From assembly GCA_026874595.1 (NCBI GenBank), contig CM049315.1, positions 14,785,664 to 14,849,663 of the forward strand: 64,000 nt of DNA, read 5' to 3'. Positions 1-10,191 of the stretch are shown here, piece after piece (the first letter of the stretch is position 1; every line of letters begins with the position of its first letter). The notes under the pieces were generated by a model. That model saw nothing but the letters and a program-made list of their open reading frames with translations. It searched no databases and was not told the DNA's origin. The DNA is from Sipunculus nudus. Taxonomy: Eukaryota > Annelida > Sipuncula > Golfingiida > Sipunculidae. The position numbers and the translations under genes are program-made.

Positions 1-741
1 TCCCTGTACATAGGTCAATGTCCGAAGAGATCATCTGACAATACTCATAATCGGATCAGCAAGTTTCTGATAAACGAGTATTATAGGTATATAGGTAAAT
101 ATAACACTTTACAAGTAAATACATTTTGAATTGTGTGAGTATAAATGGTTTTAATTCTTTGTCATGTTTATTGTACCACTTAGTGATGATGTATGCAGCA
201 GTATGTGCTAAACACATGCACTCCAATTATTGTGCTAATACTGTAAACATTTAGTTTCTCTGCCAACGCCCGTCCTCCTGATGTTTTTTCTGTGTATATA
301 TCGTTTCATTTGTTCGTCTGTATATAACTAGCTTGAAACATTGTCGATAGATGGAATTTATTAAATATCTGTTTTTACAGAAAGATTCATTGAACAGACC
401 TTTACCATCGCACGAGCGACATCTGAGGCGACGACTAACAAAAAGGAGCCCGAGTTCGTTTTATCGATATAAAAATATATTATTTTGTAATATTCCGAGT
501 ATTTATAGTAGTTGAGTCTACTTATCTATGTTGGTGAAGCACCATAGGTCTCGCGTTGTATATGTTTTAACTTTCCAAAAACTGCGATCGTGGATCCTAT
601 TATACCCGTAAACAAAGCAAATTAGTTTATTAACTAATGATTCATTACATTTGGTATTCTGTTGGATAAAGATCCGCATTTCTGTGACTGCATTCTTGTC
701 GGTAATGATTCAAACCACATACACGTGTATATGCAACTGGT
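1..741. other. AT-rich gene-free stretch
   Basis: No recognisable gene, RNA or repeat. The open frames here are short and show no motif. The stretch ends where a candidate terminal inverted repeat of a DNA transposon begins. Confidence 0.6.
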
Positions 742-771
742 CAGTGGCGTCAATTTATCTTCAAAGCTGGA

Positions 772-793
772 GGGGGGGGGGGGGGGGGGGGGG
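772..793. repeat. Poly-G tract (22 G)
   Basis: Uninterrupted run of 22 G. It lies inside the candidate hAT-like element. The length is likely to be polymorphic or affected by sequencing error. Confidence 0.9.
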
Positions 794-850
794 AGATGAC
801 TCCCTTGTGTGGGATGTAATCAAAGTCGGGACAACTTTGTTATTAACGTG

Positions 851-956
851 ATATATATACATATATATATGTGTGTGTGTGTGTGTGTGTTAGGCAGCAT
901 TTACCTGACGATCGTCGATACAAACTCAGAGTAGTAACTCGATGTAACTTTAACGT

Positions 957-1002
<46 letters not shown>
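851..1002. repeat. AT/GT and AT dinucleotide microsatellites
   Basis: A compound AT then GT repeat occupies about 851-889, and a pure AT repeat about 959-1002. They translate as Tyr-Ile runs on the minus strand, which explains the open frame there. Confidence 0.9.
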
Positions 1003-1006
<4 letters not shown>

Positions 1007-1591
1007 TTATATGTATATAACAATTAAGTGAAAGGTACAAAATAAGGTATTACGTTTCCAGTATTCTTTAATTCTAATCCACGTTTAGGTATCTAATATT
1101 TCATTGTACATTCAAAAATGGAAACAAAGTCTTTAATTCTAATTAAATAACATTTTATTTTCAATATAAAAATATTATTCTATGAATATCAGGAGGAATG
1201 ATAACATTGACCATCCTCCTCTTGCTAAAAGTGGGGGGGAGGGGGCATATCCCCTTGTGTTGACGCCCCTGTCTGCGGTTACATCTCATTTAAGGATTTA
1301 AATTGGTGATCCAGCCCCTGATATGATAAGTGAATCAATTAATTAATGCAATTACTGTTACTGTGGTTTACCAAATTTGTAATTACACTACCTATATTTA
1401 TGTTTAATAACATCTATTGTGACAATCATGAAGCTAATAATCGTATTATTGTAGTCATCATTACCTTTGTTATTTTTAACAGTTAAATTGATTTTAATAG
1501 GTTTCTACAATTCTCAATTATATGTCAGTATATCTATAACATGAAGTATAAGTGTATATGTACTAATTTAAACAAAGCCCTCTGAATTAAA

Positions 1592-1662
<71 letters not shown>
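1592..1662. repeat. AT dinucleotide microsatellite
   Basis: About 35 TA units without interruption. It directly abuts the 5' edge of the degenerate Penelope-like element, so that element either inserted into it or was truncated there. Confidence 0.95.
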
Positions 1663-1664
<2 letters not shown>

Positions 1665-3543
1665 TCTCAACTTGGCAGACCGCATCGACAAACTGGCCAC
1701 TTAACCGGTATCCTTAACATAAAAGATCACAAGGAGAACTTCCCAAGCAACATCCAGTGTAGACTGATCAACCCCTCTAAGTCAGAAATTGGTATCATAA
1801 GCAAAAACGTTCTGGACCGCATAAAAAATAATGTGACCAAGGCTACGCATATCCACCGATGGAAAAACACAAAATCTGTCATCAAGTGGTTCGAGGACAT
1901 TCCAGATAAGCAAGAATGCTTTTTCTTAACCTTTGACGTGGTGGAACTCTATCCCTCAATTAGTAAGAACCTCCTGAAATAAAAGCACTTGATTTCACCT
2001 CAACAGTCACAGACATATCTCCAAGCGAAAAGGAAATAATTCTACACGCAAAGGACACCCTGTTGTTCCACGACAGCTCACCATGGCAAAAAGCGACACA
2101 AGCAGACCTACTCGACGTCACCATGGGGTCCTATGATGGCGCAGGAACCTGTGAGTTAGTTGGAGCATACATACTGAAAAAGATAGAACCCCTTTTCAGT
2201 AACGGCTCAGTTGGCCTATATAGGGACGACAGGCTGGCGGCCCTGCGTAAAACCACTCCATCAGCAGCAAACAGAATAGCAAAAGATCTAAATTCCAAAC
2301 CAAACTAAATAAATTAGGACTCCGCATCACCACGGTACCGCACTGCAAGATCACCCACTTCCTGGACGTCACGCTTAACCTGGCTAACAATTCATACAGG
2401 CCATACACTAAACCAAACAATACCATACAGTACGTAAACAAACTCTCCAACCACCCGCTTTCAATAATACAATCCATCCCAAGCTCCATCAACCGCTGAT
2501 TGTCAAACATATCGAGCAACGAAACATAATTCAATGCCACATCACGAGAATACCAAATGGCCCTCGATAAAGCAGGATACCAGCTAAACAAGCTGCCGAC
2601 AACCGGCGACACAGTCGCCGCGATAAACGACAATCACCTACGACAAACTACGACCACATCTACGACAACCCACGACCACACTGGCGACAACCTACGACAC
2701 CAGAATTCTTGCTACGTCCACTCGCGACAAGCTTCGACGATTCTCTATCATGTGCCATGTGAGCAGCCGGACACAAGGATGGGCCTTGTTTCAAGTAACC
2801 ACAGCCCGCGACAACACACACGACAACCCGCGTCACCAGGCGACAGCCTACGACAGGACCTACGACAACCCGCGTCAGCTGGCGACAGCCTACGACAGCA
2901 TATACGCCAGACGAATACACACGACCATACAGGCGACCACCCGGCGACCATGAGGCGACAGCCTAGTCGCTTGTAGTCGCCTGTAGAGTCGCCTGAGTGG
3001 GACAGCCCCATTAATCGCAACAATGTTAAGGTTAGCTCGAGTTTTATGGACAATATTGGCAACACCAGCAGCGCACATAAAAAACAATCCTAAGCGAAGA
3101 GATAAAAGATAAGAGCAAATGCAGTTGCCGAAACCCTGATGATTGCCCCCTGCAGGGTCGATGTCTGACAAAAAACATCGTATTTGAATCCAGCGTCATC
3201 ACACAACAAGGCACTAAAGCATGCATAGGTGCTTGTGATACGGAATTAAAAAAAACGGTGGTACAATCATAAGAGTTCCTTCAAGCTTCAACATAAATGT
3301 AAAGAAACAGAGCTGAGTAAAAACATTTGGCAGTTACGCGAGAAAAAAACATTAAATTCGAACTTAAATGGAGCATCCTCAAACAGGTCAACTCCTACTC
3401 AAATATCACAAAACGCTGTCAGTTATGCCTGTGGGAAAAACTATTCATTATAACCAGACGAAAATGTGCAATACTAAACACAAGATCAGAATTAATAAGC
3501 AAATGCAGGCACCAAACACAAGTTCCTCCTCGTTAACAATTAG
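1663..3543 (+). pseudogene. Degenerate Penelope-like retroelement (RT + GIY-YIG)
   Basis: This is a dead reverse transcriptase spread over all three plus-strand frames. The first block (1716-1979) starts with an IKDHKENF-like segment and carries motif A as FDVVELYPSI (Asp codon at 1935). A stop at 1980 and a frame change follow. The second block (1982-2305) has LLFHDSSPW, a motif B-like MGSYDGAGTCELVG and the catalytic box as YRDD (codons from 2219), a variant of the YxDD box. After a stop at 2306 the thumb region continues in a third frame (2311 to about 2601: HFLDVTLNL, YRPYTKPNN), with further stops. A CGACA-rich insert interrupts the gene. It resumes near 3016 with NRNNVKV, then a four-cysteine segment CSCRNPDDCPLQGRC (Cys codons at 3120, 3126, 3144 and 3162), a decayed GIY-YIG-like segment and a closing block with FELKWSILK and ELISKCRH, ending at a stop near 3543. 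RT followed by a cysteine motif and a GIY-YIG nuclease is the layout of Penelope-like elements, as I recall the family. The RT assignment is firm, the exact clade is not. No intact frame remains. Confidence 0.85.
2602..2998. repeat. CGACA-rich repeat insert inside the retroelement
   Basis: Dozens of short CGACAACC, TACGACA and GGCGACAGCC words fill this stretch and the reverse transcriptase homology stops on both sides of it. It starts near GGCGACACAGTCGCC and ends near GTCGCCTGTAGAGTCGCC, which on the other strand also begins GGCGAC, so it may be a small inverted-repeat element that landed in the retroelement and replaced part of its linker. The long open frames on both strands arise from the CGACA periodicity and should not be read as genes. 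Confidence 0.55.
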
Positions 3544-4338
3544 GAAACTCATATCCGATACACTCCAGCGCACCCCAATCCAATTGTGCACACAGTACGC
3601 GTTGTAAACACACCGAACTCATGATCACACCTGAAGAGCCTTCTGAGCGAAATGGACCGTAATGTCATAAATCATACATGAGTTAAACCCTCGGCCTGTT
3701 TGATATATATATTACATTATCTATGCTCCCTGTTTCACGGATCGAGCCCTCTGTTGACGCAAGGTAACGAACTTATATTGATTTATATATATATTTATAT
3801 ATATGATTAATACCATGGAGATTTCAGGGCCGTTATATCTATCAACAAAAAATAACGTACTTTGTGATGATTACCATTCGAATAAAAATAAATAAATAAG
3901 TCTTATAAAATCTTGAACAACGAGGTGGCATTGAAGATTCCATCTTGTATCTTATTATAACAAAAATAAAACATACCATATCAGAAAATACGTAAATTAC
4001 GAACAAATGCGCATGATCATGGAAATATCTATTCATATTTAAACAGTCCATGAACAGGCCCGTGCCGAAGTGAATACACATAAAATGCCGTAAACCTGTC
4101 CGTGCTGTTGTAGGTAAAAGCAGCCCGTTATAAAGCTAAACAGACACGCTACATCCCACGGTCACACACATATTTGTTAGTTGATAATGTCAGAGCAAAC
4201 TACAGTTAGAAAATTACATCTTTTGAAAGGTTGAATCGTGTCATTCAATGGTAGTTGGTTACTAGAACCCAGAGAAATATTAATTTCAGTTTCTGGATAT
4301 CGAAAACAAGATAAAGAATCTTTATATGAATTTTTATG

Positions 4339-4339
<1 letters not shown>
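3544..4339. other. AT-rich gene-free stretch
   Basis: Downstream flank of the retroelement. It contains short AT-rich runs near 3700-3810 and nothing else I can name. Confidence 0.6.

Positions 4340-4390
<51 letters not shown>
4340..4390. repeat. AT dinucleotide microsatellite
   Basis: About 25 AT units. It supplies a Tyr-Ile run in a 186-codon minus-strand open frame (4177-4737), which makes that frame suspect. Confidence 0.95.
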
Positions 4391-4393
<3 letters not shown>

Positions 4394-4985
4394 GTATAAT
4401 TTTGTAAGATATCCTGAGTGATATTTTGGAATGCGCGAAAGCTATACTCGTAATGGTAATTATGATAACATTGGCAGCAGGTAGTCAAAACAGTCAATAG
4501 AATATGGTTGGCGTCCTGGGTTGCCTCGGGCGTAGCGGAATGGTTCAGCCAGGGATTTTCGCCACCAGGTGTGCAGAGAATGTTTGAGCTTTGTTTACAG
4601 TGCCAGCATAAGTCAACGATTACCCTAATCTTCGCCACACCCAGACAGAGACCAGTTTGCCGGCCTGTTGACAATGCTTTATAGGAACTATGGCTTATAT
4701 TGACAAGACAAAATATGTATATAAGTCTATGGCACATATTTTATACATGCATTGTTATGTTTCTGTCTGTCCTGGAACGAGGATATTGTCTTGAAGTTAT
4801 ATAAAAAATTAAGGTCATATCTATTTCATCATAAGAAGTAAATAAAAAAACGTAAAAAAGTAAATGAGCATGGTCTTCACATAAAAGCAACGTGTTTTCA
4901 TTTTTTCGTAAATCTATATTTTTGGAGACTGTTGATGATAACACTAATCTGGCTTTATGGGTTCTTAACGACAGCAAAAGAAATA
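4391..4985. other. Gene-free stretch
   Basis: A moderately GC-rich block at about 4495-4680 stays open on the minus strand but I recognise no protein family in it. The rest is AT-rich. Confidence 0.5.
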
Positions 4986-5161
4986 CAGCAAAACCTGGAA
5001 AAGGCGACCATCAACGGGACCTCTCAAGTGGTGGCATTTTCGAGGTGGTTGCCTAAGCGAGGTCATATATAAAGAGCAAAAAGGAATCTGTACCATTAAC
5101 AAGTGGTCGTTATTTTGAGGTGGTCGCTAAACTGAGGTGTTGATGAGTCGCAGTTTTACTG
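4986..5161. mobile_element. MITE-like element 1 (CAGYAAAAC ends)
   Basis: The left end reads CAGCAAAACCTG and the reverse complement of the right end reads CAGTAAAACTGC, about 176 bp apart. The left end is preceded by TA and the right end is followed by TT, close to the TA target expected for Tc1/mariner/pogo-type elements. The interior has GGCGACCA/TGGTCGC words repeated in opposite orientation. It has no coding capacity. A second element with similar ends lies about 200 bp downstream. Confidence 0.5.
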
Positions 5162-5174
5162 TTTATTAATTAAT

Positions 5175-5210
5175 CCCCCCCACCCCCCCCCCCCCCCCCC
5201 AAAAAAAAAA
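5175..5210. repeat. Poly-C/poly-A tract
   Basis: About 25 C with one A interruption, followed by 10 A. Poly-C followed directly by poly-A recurs in this window at 17.12 and 61.13 kb. Confidence 0.9.
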
Positions 5211-5364
5211 TTTTAGTCACGGTTCAACGACTCGAGGTATGCATCACAGGTCAGCGCTTGCTCTAAATATGTGCATATTTAACGCGAGAGGGGAAACTGA
5301 CCCCAACACGGATAATTGCACTTACCTTATCACGTAATAGAAGAACCAGAAAGCTGTGAAATAT

Positions 5365-5576
5365 GCAGTAAAACCCGTGTGATAAGAGCACTGAAGGAAT
5401 TGGCGAAAAGTTGTCTTAATTCACAACTGGTCTAATTATTCAGATTAGTGTAACTAAAGTGAATGCTTTCTATTTACTCAAGGGTGGTCTTAATAGACAG
5501 GTTGTCTTATAAGACAGGTGGCCTTATTAGACAGGTGGCCTTATTAGACAGGTGGTCCTTCAAACAGGTTCCACTG
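5365..5576. mobile_element. MITE-like element 2 (CAGTAAAACC ends)
   Basis: It starts CAGTAAAACCCGTGTGA and, on the other strand, its right end starts CAGTGGAACCTGTTTGA, giving an imperfect terminal inverted repeat of about 17 bp over 212 bp. Inside, at 5500-5560, three to four tandem copies of a 20-bp unit resembling TTAGACAGGTGGCC are present. The ends resemble those of element 1, so the two probably belong to one family. No coding capacity and no clear target duplication. Confidence 0.5.
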
Positions 5577-7047
5577 GTCTTGTTGGTATATTTTGTTCAA
5601 TTTTCAATCTCACTGAACGCTTTTAGTCCCTTATCTACATTGCTGAGTCATACTCTTGTTAGAAGTGATCAATACCATTGGACACCTCTTGGTGCAACCG
5701 TCAATACATGACCCAGTAGGCATATAGATTCAGAGGGTCAAACTGCCGGTTTGTGGATCAGGCTATAGGTCTATTTAATATCCAGGTCTACGGTTTACTA
5801 TTTGATATTTGTTGTCAAGTCCTCATATAACTGAAATACCCAATACGATTATACTAATATTTTAACTTAAATAACTCGTGTTGTAATTCTTATGAGCTTA
5901 AATTTTACTATGTGAATGAGAGAGAGAGACAGACAGACAGGCGGAGATAGACTAGAAAACAAGCAAGTGCACAGACCAAACGATATGCAGACGAACAGTA
6001 TATTTTTCTATTAATAAGGGACACACTGATATGAAATATCGGCTAATCAGATGTGACACTTTCAAAAATCTAATAAAGGGGAAATAAATAAAAAAAAATA
6101 TTTGAAGTCAAGAAAAGGAATATCTATCAAAGGCAACAGTTCTCAGCTCCAGCCCCTATTCCCAATGCACGTCCTAGTATAACTATACTCAACTATGTGT
6201 ATAGATCCAACATCAAAGTGCCGGTCATTTTTCAAAGGTGATATCGGAAAACAAATAGGACAGGCTGGATTCATTCAGTAAGGTCCGTCATTACGAGTAA
6301 TACACCAGTGATTCTGACAGTCATCCTTGTGTAAACTAAATGGCGGGAAATTGTGTACGTTTCACAGCTGTCGCCCGAGGCAACAGACATGAAATCTACA
6401 TCAGTAAACAGGGGCCCAGCTGTCGTTATCGAGCCGGTAGCGTGCGCCACCTGCTGGTCGCTGTAAGGTCCACTGGCACAGAAACGCGTAACTGGTAGCG
6501 TTATTTTTCGTAAATATTTGTTTGCGACCACTCTCGCTGAGTGAGCCGTTCTGGTAAAAGGCGGAACTTGGTAAAGAGATAGCACATAAGGCGTATCATA
6601 TTCTTCTGCTAGATTATTGGCCATATATTAACATGAATTAGCACGCTCTGAGTCACCAGATGGAATTTCCAGTTCATTTAAACAATGCTTTGTTTAGACT
6701 TCATGAAGACAAGCACAACTATCGTGATTCTCTTGCATATAGGTTTTAATTATACCAATGTCATAATATCTTTAGTACTTTATGCATATATACATATTAA
6801 AATTTTCATCATGTTATTGCAATAAACAATTGGATGAATGTGAGAACTTATTACAAAAATATCGATACCCGACCTGGTTGCCCAAAAGGATTAACAAGAT
6901 ATGAACTCGAAAATATCTTAATGTTGTCCTCTCTTAATTCAGAACATTGATTTATAAACAACACTTTAAACATGGAGGTGCAGAAACCTCACGTACGAGG
7001 ATGAATCCGGGGTCATCGTATGCTACTAGTACCGCCAAAATCGTGTG
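5577..7047. other. Gene-free stretch with one unexplained open frame
   Basis: It holds a short GA/GACA microsatellite near 5919-5942 and a GC-richer block at about 6230-6620. That block stays open for 117 codons on the minus strand (6271-6624, ATG start), but I recognise no domain, and no splice signals or neighbouring exons support it. Confidence 0.45.
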
Positions 7048-7060
7048 TATATATATATAT

Positions 7061-7114
<54 letters not shown>
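7048..7114. repeat. AT then AG microsatellite
   Basis: A short AT run leads into about 25 uninterrupted AG units. Degenerate GA-rich sequence continues to about 7145. Confidence 0.95.
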
Positions 7115-7119
<5 letters not shown>

Positions 7120-7145
7120 AGTGAGAAAGAAAGAGACGGAGAGAC

Positions 7146-8228
7146 AGATGATGTTAATTGAAGAACTAGACTGAGAAACTGCGTCACGTACATGTCTGTC
7201 AGACGTGCAGTGTTAATAAAAAATATTTTCTAAATTATATTTCATTATCTTTTTGATTCTATCAATTCCTCCTTGATTTGTAATGATTAAATATTAAGAA
7301 GATCTGGATGCGTAGAAGTAGACGCTGTATGTGGTATAACAACGAGAACTTTTGACGTGATGACACACCCCAGGAATCTGATAGGCGACTGTTGGTTAAG
7401 CTGAAAGTTTATTACTTTCTACATGATTATAAGTGTGATGTCAGCACAATAAAAAGAACCAAAAAAAAAGATGATAATGATGATGTAATGCGACGCCACG
7501 TGAACTTTACCTTACAAATTCGCAATGCCTTCTTGGAGTTAAGGTATAAAGGGTACAAGCGGCCGCATGGACGAAGGGTGCTTAGCCAAGATGTATTATA
7601 TTTCAGCGCTAATTAAGTCAATTATTCCCGAGATTTCTTTTAATGATAAAAGTGACGAAGGAGGAATTTTCTAAGCCACGATAAGCTTTTGATAATCTTT
7701 GTATATTAAACTTCAGAGCAAGGTATTGACTTCTGTATAAAGACATATTAAGAATGTAATTCATGCATAAACGTTCTTAAAATGGACAGCGATATGTTTA
7801 CTATATGTTAACCCACATACAGGAATACATGTGGCTACTTATCTGTTAGCTAGTCGGATGGGTTATAAACAGTACGGGAATCATTGGTTTGTTCAGAGAG
7901 AAGAAAAACACCAACAGAAGCATCTTCTCTTCCACATTGGCGTAGTTCCCGTGTTTAAACATCCTCTTTTTTTCTGTCTTAATTCCAAGAAGGTGATTTG
8001 AAGGTGGAGGTGTATATATATATATAACGTTATAACCTTGGTAATAATGCCATGCTAATAAATAGCCAACTTGATAAGAATAATATATAATATTTATTAA
8101 TGCTAATTTACTGGTGTATTATTTTGTATAATATAAACTGCATTTAACATATAAATTTACGCACTATAAAAATAATAGTACATGAACTTATTAATAGAAA
8201 CTTGCAATACATAATGCAAAGTCTTTAG
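7146..8228. other. AT-rich gene-free stretch
   Basis: No gene or repeat recognised apart from a short AT run near 8010-8025. Confidence 0.6.
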
Positions 8229-8303
8229 AGCCGGTTCAAGTGTGCGTGATCATGCAGATACAATACCCACAGTGCATCTAAGGCACAGATACTTGAACTG
8301 GCT
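8229..8303. other. 75-nt hairpin (miRNA precursor-like or micro-MITE)
   Basis: Positions 8229-8241 (AGCCGGTTCAAGT) pair fully with 8291-8303 (ACTTGAACTGGCT) if one G-U wobble is allowed. After a small bulge GTGC pairs again, then an internal mismatch region, then ATGCA (8252-8256) pairs with TGCAT (8273-8277), leaving an apical loop of about 16 nt. Length and shape fit an animal pre-miRNA, but I do not match it to a known miRNA family. A very small palindromic transposon remnant is the main alternative. Confidence 0.4.
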
Positions 8304-8821
8304 TCATGAAAAACATATGTGCACTTACATGTAACAGTTGTAGATCACGATATGCAGGCACACGATTAATACGCAAGACTTGTCCGCCAAGTACAATATT
8401 AAATAACAGCAGAATTGATATATTGATAAAATACCATACCATGACCGTATAGAGCATGTTCCGTACCGAAGGGTCAGCAGAGTGGCCACAGATGTCAAAC
8501 TACATATTCTGCATCAAAGACTAAACCTGGCTCCGCATGGATGGAGGCAAACACTGCCACCTACTGGCAGTAGGCTAAATTGAATTTTGCACGCAGTGAA
8601 GGAAAAAATATTATTCTGTATCATAATTGGTGGTGGCACTCTACGTGATACCAATGAACTTCTCTGTGACCACGGCTCGGAAATGCCCGTTTTGGGTCTT
8701 GAACTGTCGTGGACGATGCCAAATGTGTCCTCAGAGGTTGCCTTTATTCCATATTTCTTAACATAACTTGAGATTTTGCATTAAACCATGAAAAAACAAT
8801 CGGAGCGCCATCTAACAGAAA

Positions 8822-8861
<40 letters not shown>

Positions 8862-10140
8862 GGTGTATCAAGCAAGTGAATTTGCCCCTTGGAAAACTTA
8901 GATGTCGTAACACGGATATCAGAATTAATGGTATATATACACCGTATCTATCATTTAGGAGACTGAAGCTGAAATCATATTTGGTTAACTTGCGCTATTA
9001 TAATATTATCACACATAATAAGTTATATACCTGAAAAAGCTTGTGACCACGTAATGAGCGTATGATTGTAATGCTCAGGTTCATTATATGGTTATATATA
9101 TCCTGTCCCCAAAGCTACACTTTTGCTACCTTTATCCTTAGTATAACCACCGTCATCTGAAATCAACTATAACACTTAGTAAAAGCCACATGGTCATATA
9201 TTTTCTGTAAGTAACCTATATAGACAGCTGGTGATTACAGGGCTTTTAAACATGCGTATTTGGTGATTGAAAGGGTTTACTGTCTTAGCTTGTTATTATT
9301 TAATAAATATTCTGTGTGGGTGATAAGTACTTGGAGTTTCAAGTGCGGCCTGTACAGTATTAACCAGGTGGGTCCCGCCCGGGTGACTACACAACATTAG
9401 AACAGATGGGCCGCCGTAAGTATAGTGCCTGATGATCACCTATACCATCTCGCCGCCCTTTTCACCGCCCAACTTCCAATAATCCCCTCAGGTAGACCGG
9501 ACTATGAGATTCTCCCAGGACGACGAGACTGTCTTCATTAAAGCTTCATGTGTATAATTGTAAAGAAGTGTGTTGATATCGTTTCCACGTACATGATAAC
9601 ATAAATGTCTCTCTGAAATATCTTTAATAAGTTATGCTACGTTGGTTACTATGATTTAAGTTTGTATTTGTATCATCATTTAAAATTCTGCGGAGTGTGG
9701 AGATATGAAGATTTCACGTGAAAGATTTTTAACTGTGAGCGCTCTGCAAGCTTATGAAAAGGCCGTGCCCCACATGAGATCGTGTTTCACTCCAAAACAA
9801 ATGGACTTTTTGGGGTTCCTCGATTTTATGACCCAGTGATGGACGATTGCTCACCCAGTGTCCACAGGTGCGATAGTAACCAGGCCTGGTTTACACAGAA
9901 ATGTAAATGAAAAGAAACGTGTGCTGTCATAAGTCCGAAACCGAAATGGAATTCTTCACATGTACATATTTAGTTACGCTAGGTTTACAAGAATGCACAC
10001 GATTACCTGCACAAAAAAATATTAGAAAAAAACAGGAAGTTGTAACATCCACAAAAACAAAGTAGATTTCACCATAAAACGACGTAATTATCAAACCACA
10101 GACTACTTACACTACACCTGTCTGCGATAATGCGCATGTC
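8304..10140. other. Gene-free stretch
   Basis: A GC-richer patch at about 9340-9520 contains a CTGTACAG acceptor-like and a GCCGTAAGT donor-like sequence, but the segment between them carries stops in the frames I checked. Otherwise AT-rich with no recognised feature except the CA repeat listed separately. Confidence 0.5.
8824..8854. repeat. CA dinucleotide microsatellite
   Basis: About 15 CA units followed by a short AT run. Confidence 0.95.
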
Positions 10141-10191
10141 GACAACAAGTGAAGTTTGATAACAAGTGAAGTTTGACAACAAGTAAAGTTT
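10141..10191. repeat. 17-bp tandem repeat, 3 copies
   Basis: Unit resembling GACAACAAGTGAAGTTT at 10141-10157, 10158-10174 and 10175-10191, with one substitution in each of copies two and three. Confidence 0.9.

Larger units (their letters stand above)
742..1271. mobile_element. Candidate hAT-like non-autonomous element
   Basis: The left end reads CAGTGGCGTCAA and the right end, on the other strand, reads CAGGGGCGTCAA, so the interval is bounded by an imperfect terminal inverted repeat of about 12 bp. CAG-ended repeats of this kind are known from hAT-type elements. G-rich tracts lie just inside both ends, each followed by a CCCTTGTGT-like motif in the same orientation, which suggests the interval may contain one element nested in or beside a relative. 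No transposase frame is visible and I see no convincing 8-bp target duplication, so the boundaries are tentative. Confidence 0.35.

Noticed and set aside
2196-3171. Several long overlapping open frames on both strands
   Set aside because: They are antisense or alternative frames of the decayed reverse transcriptase and of the CGACA-rich insert.
4177-4737. 186-codon minus-strand open frame
   Set aside because: It reads through an AT microsatellite as Tyr-Ile repeats, and the remaining part has no recognisable domain.
8229-8303. Match of the hairpin to vertebrate miR-18-like sequence
   Set aside because: Part of the 3' arm resembles it loosely, but the seed is not in place and the family is not expected in invertebrates.
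9350-9415. Small exon between acceptor-like CTGTACAG and donor-like GCCGTAAGT
   Set aside because: The frames I translated contain stops, and no neighbouring exon is visible.
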